Source of the DNA: Effrenium voratum
Taxonomy: Eukaryota; Sar; Dinophyceae; Suessiales; Symbiodiniaceae
Length of the DNA stretch: 64,000 nucleotides
Assembly (NCBI GenBank): GCA_963377175.1
Contig: CAUJNA010000846.1
Coordinates: 579,104-643,103, forward strand
Direction of reading: 5' to 3'
Of this stretch, positions 32,991 through 41,413 are shown piece by piece. The translations under genes were made by a program, and so were the position numbers. Within the stretch, counting starts at the first letter, position 1. Every line of letters begins with the position of its first letter. The notes under the pieces were generated by a model. That model ran no database searches. It was not told where the DNA came from and saw only the letters and a program-made list of their open reading frames with translations.

Positions 32991-35768
32991 TTATTTAGAT
33001 TTTTCTTTTTTCAATTCCTTAATTTCTTTTTCAAGTTTATCTACTTTATCATTTAATTCTAATACTGCTTTATGAACTAACACGGGTAAAACTAAATAAT
33101 TCAATCCTAAATACTCTTTATCTTTACATACAATATTTTCAAACTCTTTAGGAATTGCTTTTAATACTTCATCTGCGATATATCCTATATGAGTTTTACC
33201 ACCATCATTTCTATCGTGTCTTTTAAACTTCTTCGGTTTAAATTTCTTAATAATATTCATACAATTAGATTTGATATTGTCTATGTCATATTTCAACCGC
33301 GAATCACTTGAATCAACAAATGTTCCATTAATCGTCACGGTTGTTGCTGTTAAATCTATATTAGTTCCTGTTGATGGTTCAAGTGTATTACATAACAATT
33401 TTTTCGTTCCTGCAACTGTTACATTTTCATTAAAAGTCGATGGAGCATTATTTGTAAAACTTTCAGTATTTACTGTTGTCCCAAATGTCTTATCAATAGA
33501 TAATAAAACGGAAGGTGTAGTTGAACTATCTGCCACTCTAAATGCAGTATTTGATGTTCTGAATATTACATCAATTGTAGATAAACTAGTTCCATCATAA
33601 TAAGTTGATATTTCACTTGTTCCCATCTTTAGATCTGTTCCAGTAGTCATTGAAATATTATTCAAAAATGAAACCGTTGTTAAATCAAATGATTGAATGG
33701 TATTAGTTGCTAAATATGCATTTTGAACTGCTAAGTTAGTATCAACGGTCACCAATGTTCCACCATTAGGCGCTATATGATTACTTCTTAGTGCTCCTCC
33801 AGTTTTAACATAAACATCATCAGCAAATAAATTACCCATTACATCAGCAGTAGAAGTGTTAAAAGTCCATCCGCTAGTAATATTAACTGCCCCGACTATG
33901 TTAGATTGAACTGCGGGGTCTCCGCAAATAAATCTAATTGAAGAATTAGCATCACTATTCCTCATATCAAAAGATGAAAAAGCACTAACATATCTATATA
34001 ATTCACAATTTGTATCAATTGTTAATTTACCATCAGTAGCAATATTAACATTATCACAATTAACATCAGCATTTGTATAAATATTACCTAACACATCAAC
34101 GGGTTTACTAAAAATAGTTTTATTCACCAATCCATCACACATCATATATTGATTACTGGCATTAGTAATATCACCAACGCTAACAGCAACAAAATTAGGA
34201 TGATGTATATAAAAACCTTCTGTTGCATCTGGTGTATATGTTTCTAAATATGGTTCTAGTCCATTTATTGAAGTATTGATATTATCAATTTTTGTTTTAA
34301 TATCTGTTGAAAAATCATTATTTGTAAATAAATTTCCTTTCATATAAACAGCACCTTCAAAATATGATGTTCCGTGCATCTGCGCAAAATTATATGAAGT
34401 ATGAACATTACCGTTAATTGTAATTCTTGAAGCATTATTAGGTCTTCCAATAATAACATCTCCTGTATTCCATCCTAACCATAATCTATAAGGAGTAGCA
34501 CCTTCTAACCCTTGATAAGAGTCTAACTGACAACCTCTTTTAAACTCTAGTCTTTGGTTACTAACTGCGTCCTGGATTCTAAATATTGGATTAGTATTAT
34601 CTGTTAAACTAAGTATTAATGGAGAGTTTACTGTTTGTGCAGTTGTATTAACTTTGTCTAATTTTTGACTTATTACTGTATCTTGTGCGCTATCATTTGT
34701 AATTATTGAATTAATTGTATTTGTATTTCCCGTTATTAATCCACTTAATCCATCTGATTGTAAAACATAACGAGCATCTGAACCTGCTATATCTAAAATA
34801 GATGAACACGAAAATAAACCAGATACTTGTAAATTACTTAATATTGTAGTATTATGATTTAATATTATTTTATCATTTTGAAAAGTTGAAGAATTATTAA
34901 TTTCTACATCACCAAAACCACGTTGATTTAAAAACATAGTTGAACCAGTCAAACTTCCATAAACATAACTATCAAAATAATTATTATACATTTCAAAGAA
35001 ATTATTATAATTTCCAAATTCTGCTATTTTGAAAGTTGCAGTAGTTGTTATATTATGTATTAATGTATTATTTAATACTGATGTGTTTAACTTTTCTGAT
35101 AATAAATTATTAGTTGTTATTTTATTATAATAATCTGCTTCATTAAATGAACCCGTTTGTAATTGAGATATTAAATGAGAATTTGATGAAATATTATTAA
35201 AATTCGTTGTTACAGTAGAATTCAAATTATTTATTAAATGTGTATTTGATGAAGTATTATTAATATTTGTATTTATTAAAGTAGTATTTGAAGAAATATT
35301 ATTAATATTTGTATTAATTAAATTAGTATTAGAACTAATATTATTAAAATTAGTCGTTATAGTAGAATTTAAATTATTTATTAAATGTGTATTTGATGAA
35401 ATATTATTAAAATTTGTATTTGAAGTTATTGTCAGATTACCTATTAAAAATGTATTTGATGAAACATTAACTAAATTACTTGCTATTGTTGCTGTATTAT
35501 TCATAATAAAATAAGCATTTGAACTAATATTATTTGATAATACATTAACTTCTGTTTTGTTATATGATTGAGTTATATCATAAAAATTAGCGTCAACCTG
35601 TGCTTTTGTGTAAGTATCTACTTGGTCTGCTTTATTGTTGAGTAAATCAATTATATCTGATTGATTAGCGTATATGTTTCTAATGTTTGTTACCCCGCTT
35701 GTAGAATTGATTTCGCTAATTGTGTGCGCTACAACATTTTCAAAGTTTGTTAAATTTATTGAAGGCAT
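32991..35768 (-). CDS. fibre protein with C-terminal S74 intramolecular chaperone/peptidase domain
   Basis: 925 residues, the second-largest protein of the element. Residues about 40-230 are tandem Asn/Ser/Thr-rich repeats (variants of NNISSNTHLINN), with YTKAQVDANF and SYNKTEVN motifs typical of trimeric phage-type tail fibres. The middle is beta-rich. The C-terminus has a peptidase S74 domain: SDSRLKYD (about residue 822, the autocleavage Ser and supporting residues), then HIGYIADEV and a terminal coiled coil. S74 domains chaperone fibre trimerisation and then cut themselves off. A surface spike for host attachment is therefore likely; the receptor is unknown. TCTA lies 13 nt upstream (35782-35785). 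It is transcribed with the small protein downstream and the capsid gene upstream. Confidence 0.85.
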   Translation of the reverse strand: MPSINLTNFENVVAHTISEINSTSGVTNIRNIYANQSDIIDLLNNKADQVDTYTKAQVDANFYDITQSYNKTEVNVLSNNISSNAYFIMNNTATIASNLVNVSSNTFLIGNLTITSNTNFNNISSNTHLINNLNSTITTNFNNISSNTNLINTNINNISSNTTLINTNINNTSSNTHLINNLNSTVTTNFNNISSNSHLISQLQTGSFNEADYYNKITTNNLLSEKLNTSVLNNTLIHNITTTATFKIAEFGNYNNFFEMYNNYFDSYVYGSLTGSTMFLNQRGFGDVEINNSSTFQNDKIILNHNTTILSNLQVSGLFSCSSILDIAGSDARYVLQSDGLSGLITGNTNTINSIITNDSAQDTVISQKLDKVNTTAQTVNSPLILSLTDNTNPIFRIQDAVSNQRLEFKRGCQLDSYQGLEGATPYRLWLGWNTGDVIIGRPNNASRITINGNVHTSYNFAQMHGTSYFEGAVYMKGNLFTNNDFSTDIKTKIDNINTSINGLEPYLETYTPDATEGFYIHHPNFVAVSVGDITNASNQYMMCDGLVNKTIFSKPVDVLGNIYTNADVNCDNVNIATDGKLTIDTNCELYRYVSAFSSFDMRNSDANSSIRFICGDPAVQSNIVGAVNITSGWTFNTSTADVMGNLFADDVYVKTGGALRSNHIAPNGGTLVTVDTNLAVQNAYLATNTIQSFDLTTVSFLNNISMTTGTDLKMGTSEISTYYDGTSLSTIDVIFRTSNTAFRVADSSTTPSVLLSIDKTFGTTVNTESFTNNAPSTFNENVTVAGTKKLLCNTLEPSTGTNIDLTATTVTINGTFVDSSDSRLKYDIDNIKSNCMNIIKKFKPKKFKRHDRNDGGKTHIGYIADEVLKAIPKEFENIVCKDKEYLGLNYLVLPVLVHKAVLELNDKVDKLEKEIKELKKEKSK

Positions 35769-35831
35769 TATATATTAATAGTAGAAAATGATAATATTTA
35801 TTTATTTTTAATATTATCATTTTTACTAATT

Positions 35832-36851
35832 TTAATCTAAAATCTGAACTCCGGCGTCTCTAATGGATAATATTTGTTCACTCACTAATGTTATATATAT
35901 TGTATCTGGCATATTTGCTGTTACCATATTTCCAACAGGTTTCACACGAATTAGAAGTTGTTGTCCAGCTTTAGTGTTAATTCCAGTATATGAACTATCG
36001 GGAACCTTTTCAAAATTCATAGCAAAGATAAACTTATCAACACGGTAAGCGGAATATTCAATTGATAAATGGTGTTGATGGAACAATGGTAAATTTAATG
36101 CTTTTCGTAAGTAATAGAATGCTTGTGTTAATGAACGGCAAGGATACTCAGGATATAGTTTTGACCCTAATTGAAGTTGAAATTCTAAATCAAGGTCAGG
36201 ATTGTAGTATCCACTGTCTTGATAATTCAAGTTATACATAGGGTGATAGAAGTTGTTGTATTCTTTCATAACGTGAGTATCGCCTACTCCACTTTTGTTG
36301 AAACTGATGAACGCGGCAACTAGTTTAGATACTGAACGAACAACAGTAGTGTTAATTGACGACGAACCATCGGGAACTTGATTAGATTGACAAATATAAG
36401 TATTATACGTAATAGGTAATTCTTTTGAATCGAGGAGGTGAGCAACATATTTATTATGGAGGTCGTTGTCCAAGCTAACCAAATCAGTTTGAAGGAATGC
36501 GTTACTAATTGAGAACTGCTCATTTGTATGAAGGCTTGAGTCCGCGTTGCCACTTTCTGGAAACCTCGACCCGCCCGCTGTAACAACGCAATCGGTAAAA
36601 TTTGAAACTAGTTCAAGTTCTAAAACAAGAGGACACGCTTTTAACGGGATATACTTATATTGATTGAATAAACCAAGCATCGGTTTAAATCCCACAACCA
36701 TTTTTCTTCTAAAGCCTGGAATTGTGTAAGCGTCATATGCAGGACCAATATGACCCGATGCAGGAACTGCACGACGTGTGTTTAAATCATCATCATATCT
36801 ATAACCAAAACTCTGGGCGTCTTCATTGTCTCTTGCTCCTTTTGACATCAA
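35832..36851 (-). CDS. major capsid protein, C-terminal part (separate frame)
   Basis: About 335 residues in a frame offset by +1 from the preceding N-terminal piece. It begins in sense with SKGARDNEDAQSFGYR and lacks its own convincing ATG; the frame opens at a TTG. Long beta-rich sequence with aromatic-rich loops suits the second jelly roll of PLV/virophage double-jelly-roll capsid proteins. The two pieces together give about 465 residues, a normal length. The offset lies at an A4 run (TTTT on the plus strand at 36840-36843) and could be an assembly error, a decay mutation or programmed frameshifting. This part would be non-functional without its other half. Confidence 0.75.
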   Translation of the reverse strand: MMSKGARDNEDAQSFGYRYDDDLNTRRAVPASGHIGPAYDAYTIPGFRRKMVVGFKPMLGLFNQYKYIPLKACPLVLELELVSNFTDCVVTAGGSRFPESGNADSSLHTNEQFSISNAFLQTDLVSLDNDLHNKYVAHLLDSKELPITYNTYICQSNQVPDGSSSINTTVVRSVSKLVAAFISFNKSGVGDTHVMKEYNNFYHPMYNLNYQDSGYYNPDLDLEFQLQLGSKLYPEYPCRSLTQAFYYLRKALNLPLFHQHHLSIEYSAYRVDKFIFAMNFEKVPDSSYTGINTKAGQQLLIRVKPVGNMVTANMPDTIYITLVSEQILSIRDAGVQILD

Positions 36852-37215
36852 TGCAACTCATCATGTGATGATTTCGGTTGTAATAATCAATGTCTTCAAC
36901 AAGTTGATTACCAGCAATTAGTCTTACTCTTCTAAAAAAGGAATAAGCAGGAGATAAAGGTCTTAATCGTTTATTGTCTGACGTGTCAGTGTTTTCAACA
37001 GTGAAATAAACCATTACACTCTGTGGGTCTAACCAACTATTATCTTCAGCATTTAACGCTATTTTCAACACACGCTGACCAGATGAAGGGGTGTAGATAT
37101 TACTCCCAGAAGGAAAAAACGAGACAGAACGCCTCTCATTTATATAACTTGCACCTTTATTTAATTTGAATGAGAGGTTGTCAATTAGAATATCTTCAGC
37201 ACTAAAAGTTTCCAT
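36823..37215 (-). CDS. major capsid protein, N-terminal part, frame broken at its end
   Basis: 130 residues ending at a TGA just after a one-base shift. The sequence follows the PLV capsid N-terminal pattern: GQRVLKIAL, WLDPQSVMVYF, LRPLSPAYSFFRRVRL and a following VEDIDYYNR, known from double-jelly-roll capsid proteins of virophages and Polinton-like viruses. It forms the icosahedral shell as trimers. TCTA lies 19 nt upstream (37235-37238), in line with late expression. The last dozen residues (after NHHMM) are out-of-frame or in transition. The remainder continues at 36845-35832. Confidence 0.8.
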   Translation of the reverse strand: METFSAEDILIDNLSFKLNKGASYINERRSVSFFPSGSNIYTPSSGQRVLKIALNAEDNSWLDPQSVMVYFTVENTDTSDNKRLRPLSPAYSFFRRVRLIAGNQLVEDIDYYNRNHHMMSCIDVKRSKRQ

Positions 37216-37297
37216 TACTATATATAATTTAATTTAGAAATAATTTAAACTAAATTGATAAATTTATACATTCATTAATTTCTAAAAAATACATTTT

Positions 37298-37522
37298 TTA
37301 CAAATTGAATAATTTAGTGTAATCCTTTTGATTAGAATTATTATTATTTTTAAATATTTTCATTTTCTTTTTCTTAATCTTATCTTCAACTGGATTATTC
37401 CCTTTTTCTTTCTCCATTACTAATTCTCTAATTTCATCATATGAACTTTTCTTATACTTTTTATTTTCATTCTTAATCATATCATCCGTTGTTTCATTGT
37501 CATATTTCTTATGTTGTATCAT
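37298..37522 (-). CDS. unknown basic small protein
   Basis: 74 residues, Lys/Asn/Glu-rich, not recognised. It overlaps the end of the upstream gene by 14 nt (37509-37522), typical of the compact viral layout. It may be a nucleic-acid-binding or scaffold peptide, but composition alone is weak evidence. Confidence 0.45.
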   Translation of the reverse strand: MIQHKKYDNETTDDMIKNENKKYKKSSYDEIRELVMEKEKGNNPVEDKIKKKKMKIFKNNNNSNQKDYTKLFNL

Positions 37523-37850
37523 AATAATAATATGAAAATAGTTTTGCGTTTTTTCTTTTTACTATTTCATCAAGGTCTGATTGAGTGTGATTACAATTGT
37601 TAGTGTTGTCATTGATGAGGACATAACCATTTTTATATTTTGGTACAATCATATTATAAATTGAAGTAATCCAGTTATAATCAATATAGTCAGGTCTAAC
37701 TCTGACACTCCTAATAATGAAACACCCACACTGACATTTTACATGTGTTCGTTTATTATCTCTATTTAAATCCCTTAATCTTTCTACAAGTGTTAATGGT
37801 TTAAATTTTGTTTCACTTTCTGTCAAGTTTTCTTTTAATTGATTATACAT
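37509..37850 (-). CDS. unknown protein with CQCGC motif
   Basis: 113 residues, not recognised. HVKCQCGCFIIRS (about residues 37-50) resembles a CxCxC or treble-clef fragment near the N-terminus of short zinc-binding viral proteins and recalls CxC motifs in the products at 32323-32625 and 30737-31105. The rest is mixed alpha/beta. An AT-rich TATATAATATTATATAAT promoter-like stretch precedes it. Confidence 0.55.
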   Translation of the reverse strand: MYNQLKENLTESETKFKPLTLVERLRDLNRDNKRTHVKCQCGCFIIRSVRVRPDYIDYNWITSIYNMIVPKYKNGYVLINDNTNNCNHTQSDLDEIVKRKNAKLFSYYYYDTT

Positions 37851-37906
37851 ATATAATATTATATAATTATATATTTAATTATTTATTTATTTAATTATTT
37901 AAAAAA

Positions 37907-38356
37907 TTATAATATCTCCCTTACAGGTTCAACGCTTCTTGAAACATCTTTTCCTTGGTCTCCGTATCCAGTTATGTAATCGTGGTTAGTAAATGGATTT
38001 AATGAACCAGTATAAACAGTTATAGCGCCACGGTCAGCAATACTGACAGGGTCTAAGATACTTCTAAAATTAATATAATCATCTGTAATTTTAGACCTTC
38101 GTGATATAAACGGCGCTCCATAAGTGGTTAAAGTTAATTCTCTTTCAGGGTAATCTTTTGTTATCTGTGCCCCTACACTTGAACCGAGACTATGTGTTAT
38201 AAGATGTTTAACTTCATTGTTTTCATCCAATGCTGTTGATGTGTCTTTATATCGTTGTGAATATTTAGTCATTTTAAAGGGAAGTCCTACATCTGCCAGA
38301 ATGTCATTAACAGCACCTCCAAACGTTCCTTTTCCAAATGTTCCGCTTACATACAT
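37907..38356 (-). CDS. class-3 lipase / alpha-beta hydrolase, C-terminal part
   Basis: 149 residues. The nucleophile elbow THSLGSSVGA (family pattern GHSLGGA) gives the catalytic Ser. DPVS about 45-50 residues later offers the Asp, and FTNHDY the His, so the triad can be complete. Such lipase-3 domains occur in several PLVs and giant viruses and may open membranes during entry or exit (inference). The frame's ATG at 38356 lies inside the conserved fold; the real N-terminus is in the next piece, one base out of frame at a T5 run. Confidence 0.7.
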   Translation of the reverse strand: MYVSGTFGKGTFGGAVNDILADVGLPFKMTKYSQRYKDTSTALDENNEVKHLITHSLGSSVGAQITKDYPERELTLTTYGAPFISRRSKITDDYINFRSILDPVSIADRGAITVYTGSLNPFTNHDYITGYGDQGKDVSRSVEPVREIL

Positions 38357-38565
38357 TTTATCACCATCAATATAAAAACCTTACCATTGCCATATGCTCT
38401 ACTCAACCCTTGTGCATCAGTTAAATTTGAATTAGGATAATAACTATTTAATATTTTGTCAGTTTGTTTCATAACATTAGTTATTTTAGTTGTTTTCTTA
38501 TAAGGTTGATAATGTTTAATTTTCCCATGCTTCATTTCATATATTAACTTTTTATTATTAATCAT
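38347..38565 (-). CDS. class-3 lipase, N-terminal part, frame broken
   Basis: 72 residues; about the first 64 read as protein (basic start, then NLTDAQGLSRAYGNGKVF). Just after GKVF the frame shifts by -1 relative to the lipase body: a run of five T (minus strand; plus-strand AAAAA at about 38374-38378) would need one more base to keep frame. Joined, the protein would be about 215 residues. The first Met at 38565 follows an AT-rich upstream region without a TCTA box. Confidence 0.6.
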   Translation of the reverse strand: MINNKKLIYEMKHGKIKHYQPYKKTTKITNVMKQTDKILNSYYPNSNLTDAQGLSRAYGNGKVFILMVIKCM

Positions 38566-38616
38566 ATAAATAAAGATATAAATTAATTTCTCAATTAACT
38601 AATAATGCTTACGTAC

Positions 38617-38723
38617 AGTTTTTAAAAATATATAACAAATGTTATATTTTTTAAAAACTCTAGGTTAATATTTATTAATTTTAATTAGAAAATATTTTCT
38701 AATTAAAGTTAATAAATGTTAAC
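38617..38723. promoter_or_regulatory. two large hairpins in the divergent promoter of lipase and minor capsid genes
   Basis: AGTTTTTAAAAATATATAAC (38617-38636) pairs with 38641-38659. A 28-base arm 38665-38692 pairs with 38696-38723 with few mismatches; the second arm includes the TCTA box (38698-38701) and the minor capsid start codon (38716). Confidence 0.6.
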
Positions 38724-39570
38724 GTACAAAAAAGTTTATATCGACAGTGCTCATAGGATTAGTGGTACATCATCAAATTTCAAAGTTGAATTACCAGAAA
38801 CATTACAAACAGATAATGGTGTTCATTGTTATATTCATGAAGTAACATTGCCTAACTCTTGGTATTCAATTCAGTCAGGGTTAAATAATATATTATACTT
38901 TTATTCTTCTCCACTAGTTCCAGATGAAGATAACACAAATGTCCATTATTTAGCGTTACAATTGGACGAAGGAGTATATACTGGCACAGAACTAGCGACA
39001 GAATTAAAGGCAAAAATAAATGGTGTTGTAGATAATACTAATTTCTCAAATACTTATGAAATTTCTTACAGTGTAAAAACTAATAAAATAACAATTTATT
39101 CAAACTATGCCGATAGAAAGTTCGCTGTATTAACTGATGAACAAATGAAACTAACATATGCAGATTATATATGGAATGGAAGTTTTAATGCTAATAACTT
39201 ACAATCTGTTAATGAAGTTTTAGGAAATTATCAAATGGTAGTTTATCAATATAATAATCCTTATGTTTCTGGTTTCGTTAATCTTCAACCCATTAGAAAT
39301 ATTTATATTCATTCTTCTCAATTGTCTAATTATAATCAAGTAAATTTAAGAACCGGCGATAGCACAGTTGTTAAGAAAGTACCAGTCACAGCACCACATG
39401 CGGGAATTGTCTTTGATTCAGAATTAAACCCTCTGGATTACTTGGATGTATCAAATAGAAGCTTTAAACAATTAGATTTTTGGATTAGTAATTCATTAGG
39501 AAATGAAATTAATTTAAATGGGGTAAATGTATCCCTGTCATTATTGTTTGTGAAAAGCGATATTATTTAA
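38716..39570 (+). CDS. minor capsid (penton-like) protein
   Basis: 284 residues. The start YKKVYIDSAHRISGTSSNF followed by VELPETL is the recognised N-terminal signature of PLV/Polinton minor capsid (penton) proteins, which form a single jelly roll at the capsid vertices. YIHEVTLPNSWYSI and later beta strands fit. Normal length for the family. TCTA lies 14 nt upstream (38698-38701). It is the first gene of a five-gene plus-strand run (38716-42361). The start ATG is the first in frame and begins with the signature. Confidence 0.82.
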   Translation: MLTYKKVYIDSAHRISGTSSNFKVELPETLQTDNGVHCYIHEVTLPNSWYSIQSGLNNILYFYSSPLVPDEDNTNVHYLALQLDEGVYTGTELATELKAKINGVVDNTNFSNTYEISYSVKTNKITIYSNYADRKFAVLTDEQMKLTYADYIWNGSFNANNLQSVNEVLGNYQMVVYQYNNPYVSGFVNLQPIRNIYIHSSQLSNYNQVNLRTGDSTVVKKVPVTAPHAGIVFDSELNPLDYLDVSNRSFKQLDFWISNSLGNEINLNGVNVSLSLLFVKSDII

Positions 39571-39624
39571 ATATATTCTATATATTCTTTTATTTTTCCA
39601 TATAGAAAATATATAGAATATATT
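39570..39624. terminator. 17-bp perfect hairpin after the minor capsid gene
   Basis: AATATATTCTATATATT (39570-39586) and its exact complement at 39608-39624 with a 21-nt loop, beginning at the stop codon of the minor capsid gene and ending 2 nt before the next start codon. Confidence 0.55.
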
Positions 39625-39626
39625 AT

Positions 39627-40082
39627 ATGTCAAGTATTGAGGTAGTAGATGTTAATAATGAAACTAAAACAGAAGAAGCACCTGTTAATAATGAAGTCGT
39701 TGAACAAAATGAAACAGTTAATGAAGAACCAACGCCAGCAGAAGTTAAACCTGAAGAAGTCACTCCTGAACCAAAAGCGAAAGCAAAAGAATTACCAAGA
39801 ACTAAAAAAGAAGTTGAATTAGTAGAATGTGAACAATGCTCTAAAAAGATGACATTGAAAAGTTTGAGACACTCACATCCTAAAAATTGTAAAGGGGCAA
39901 AAACCGAGATGCTACCAGTTAATCCACAAAAGAATATTAGAAAGATACAACCAGAAGTGAAAGAAGAAATTAAGAATGAGATTAAACAAGAAGTGATTAA
40001 AGAAACTATTAAGAAACCCACGGCAACAGAACTATTAAGCCAACATTATGAAGAACTTAAACAAAAGAAAAAAACAAGATAA
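39627..40082 (+). CDS. unknown acidic protein with a C2H2-like finger
   Basis: 151 residues, not recognised. The N-terminal 55 residues are Glu/Val/Pro-rich and probably disordered. About residues 68-92 contain CEQCSKKMTLKSLRHSHPKNC, a C-x2-C ... H-x3-5-C finger. The C-terminal part is a Lys/Glu-rich helix. A role in DNA or protein binding is inference. It lies in the structural gene run; no TCTA box occurs at the usual distance. Confidence 0.6.
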   Translation: MSSIEVVDVNNETKTEEAPVNNEVVEQNETVNEEPTPAEVKPEEVTPEPKAKAKELPRTKKEVELVECEQCSKKMTLKSLRHSHPKNCKGAKTEMLPVNPQKNIRKIQPEVKEEIKNEIKQEVIKETIKKPTATELLSQHYEELKQKKKTR

Positions 40083-40152
40083 GCAAGAAAAAATAAACAA
40101 ATTATCTTCATCAATGTTTTAAATAATAATCTAATTATATTATATATTAATC

Positions 40153-40485
40153 ATGCTTATGAGAAGTCATAGAAATGTAGAATTTAAAAGGGCACCACAA
40201 GTTGAAAGAGTATATGATACTAATGACTTATGGGGCGTTGCTTCAAGAATGAATTATTTTAAACAAATGAAAGATATCATAGAAGCAAGACAAACACAAG
40301 GAGCATTGATAAAATACAGAAACGATTTAGCAGAAAGCAACAGAACGGAAAGTTATAGAAAGGAATTAGACAGAATAAGAAAAATATTGGAAAACTCACG
40401 CTCACCCGATGGAATACAAACAACAGAACAACTAAAAGCAAGAAAGAAACATTTAGAAGAAATGATTAAGAATATTTCAGATTAA
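40153..40485 (+). CDS. unknown alpha-helical small protein
   Basis: 110 residues, not recognised, highly charged and mostly helical (KQMKDIIEARQTQGALIKYR, then KELDRIRKILEN). TCTA 19 nt upstream (40130-40133) and its place between structural genes suggest a virion or assembly protein. Confidence 0.6.
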   Translation: MLMRSHRNVEFKRAPQVERVYDTNDLWGVASRMNYFKQMKDIIEARQTQGALIKYRNDLAESNRTESYRKELDRIRKILENSRSPDGIQTTEQLKARKKHLEEMIKNISD

Positions 40486-40492
40486 CTTATTT

Positions 40493-40523
40493 ATTATTTA
40501 GATAAATAAATTATCTAAATAAT
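40493..40523. terminator. 13-bp perfect hairpin between tandem genes
   Basis: ATTATTTAGATAA (40493-40505), 5-nt loop, complement 40511-40523. The right arm holds the TCTA box (40514-40517) of the next gene, so the site may both end one transcript and start another. Confidence 0.5.
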
Positions 40524-40532
40524 ACATATAAT

Positions 40533-41387
40533 ATGATTAAATCAATAAATAGATTGAATACAGTAGGACCAGTAAAAGTAGGTTCGTTAAAATCACAATT
40601 ACATTTGAGACCTTCTTATGACGAGTTGTTAAAAGAAACATTAGTAGAAGATGAGAACCGTCCATCAATTGAAAATGTGATAGACAGAAGGGCAACAAGA
40701 TACAGGTTAAATCAATATGGTAGTCAGTTTGATAATAAAGATGCTTTGGATATTCAAAAGAAAGAAGAATTGAGCAGAAGAGAAGAAGTTAAGAAGGATT
40801 CATCGTCAGGTAAAGGAATATTTAAAGAAATTGGCGATACATTCAAACAACAAATGACATTCGTAGACGAAAGGTTAATGGAAGTGAACAGACAGAAAGA
40901 AGAATTTGAAGAAAGAATGAGACTTATGTTTGGACAACACGATGAAATGGCAAGTGCTGTATCAAGACAATCAATACCAGAAGGTGTGAAAGTCCATTCA
41001 ATGGCGTCAAATCAAGAAGAAGGAGAAGAAGAAGAACCAGAACACGACCCTATTGTTGATGAAGAAGAGAAAGAGGGTAAAGACGTCGATGATGACCTAA
41101 GTAAAGTTGAAGATTTCATAGATGAAATCAGAGGAAATACACCCTTATATTTAGCAAATGTTCCAATGGAAATGAAACGCATCATTGATAAAATATATAA
41201 TGTCGGATTAATGAAAGATGATATATACATAGAATTCAACAACTTATTTAGCGAATTGATTGAAAGTGAAACCAACGTTAAAAAACAGGAAAACAAAACC
41301 AAATTGATAGATTTTTACAAAAAGCATGTATATAATAAGTATATGAAAGAAGAAAAGGCGTCTTCATCGGGTCAAACACGTGATTAA
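40533..41387 (+). CDS. unknown protein, coiled coil and acidic region
   Basis: 284 residues, not recognised. The N-terminal LRPSYDELLKETL motif resembles one in the next gene's product. A central helix (about residues 95-135, with MTFVDERLMEVNRQKEEF) is coiled-coil-like. Residues about 155-190 are Glu/Asp-rich. The C-terminal part is helical. TCTA lies 15 nt upstream. A virion-internal or scaffold role is plausible from its position only. Confidence 0.6.
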   Translation: MIKSINRLNTVGPVKVGSLKSQLHLRPSYDELLKETLVEDENRPSIENVIDRRATRYRLNQYGSQFDNKDALDIQKKEELSRREEVKKDSSSGKGIFKEIGDTFKQQMTFVDERLMEVNRQKEEFEERMRLMFGQHDEMASAVSRQSIPEGVKVHSMASNQEEGEEEEPEHDPIVDEEEKEGKDVDDDLSKVEDFIDEIRGNTPLYLANVPMEMKRIIDKIYNVGLMKDDIYIEFNNLFSELIESETNVKKQENKTKLIDFYKKHVYNKYMKEEKASSSGQTRD

Positions 41388-41413
41388 CAATAATTAATCT
41401 ATAATATTTAATA

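Noticed and set aside
35832..36851. Independent gene starting at a TTG
   Set aside because: It lacks the capsid N-terminus, which sits immediately upstream in another frame; better read as the second part of one capsid gene.
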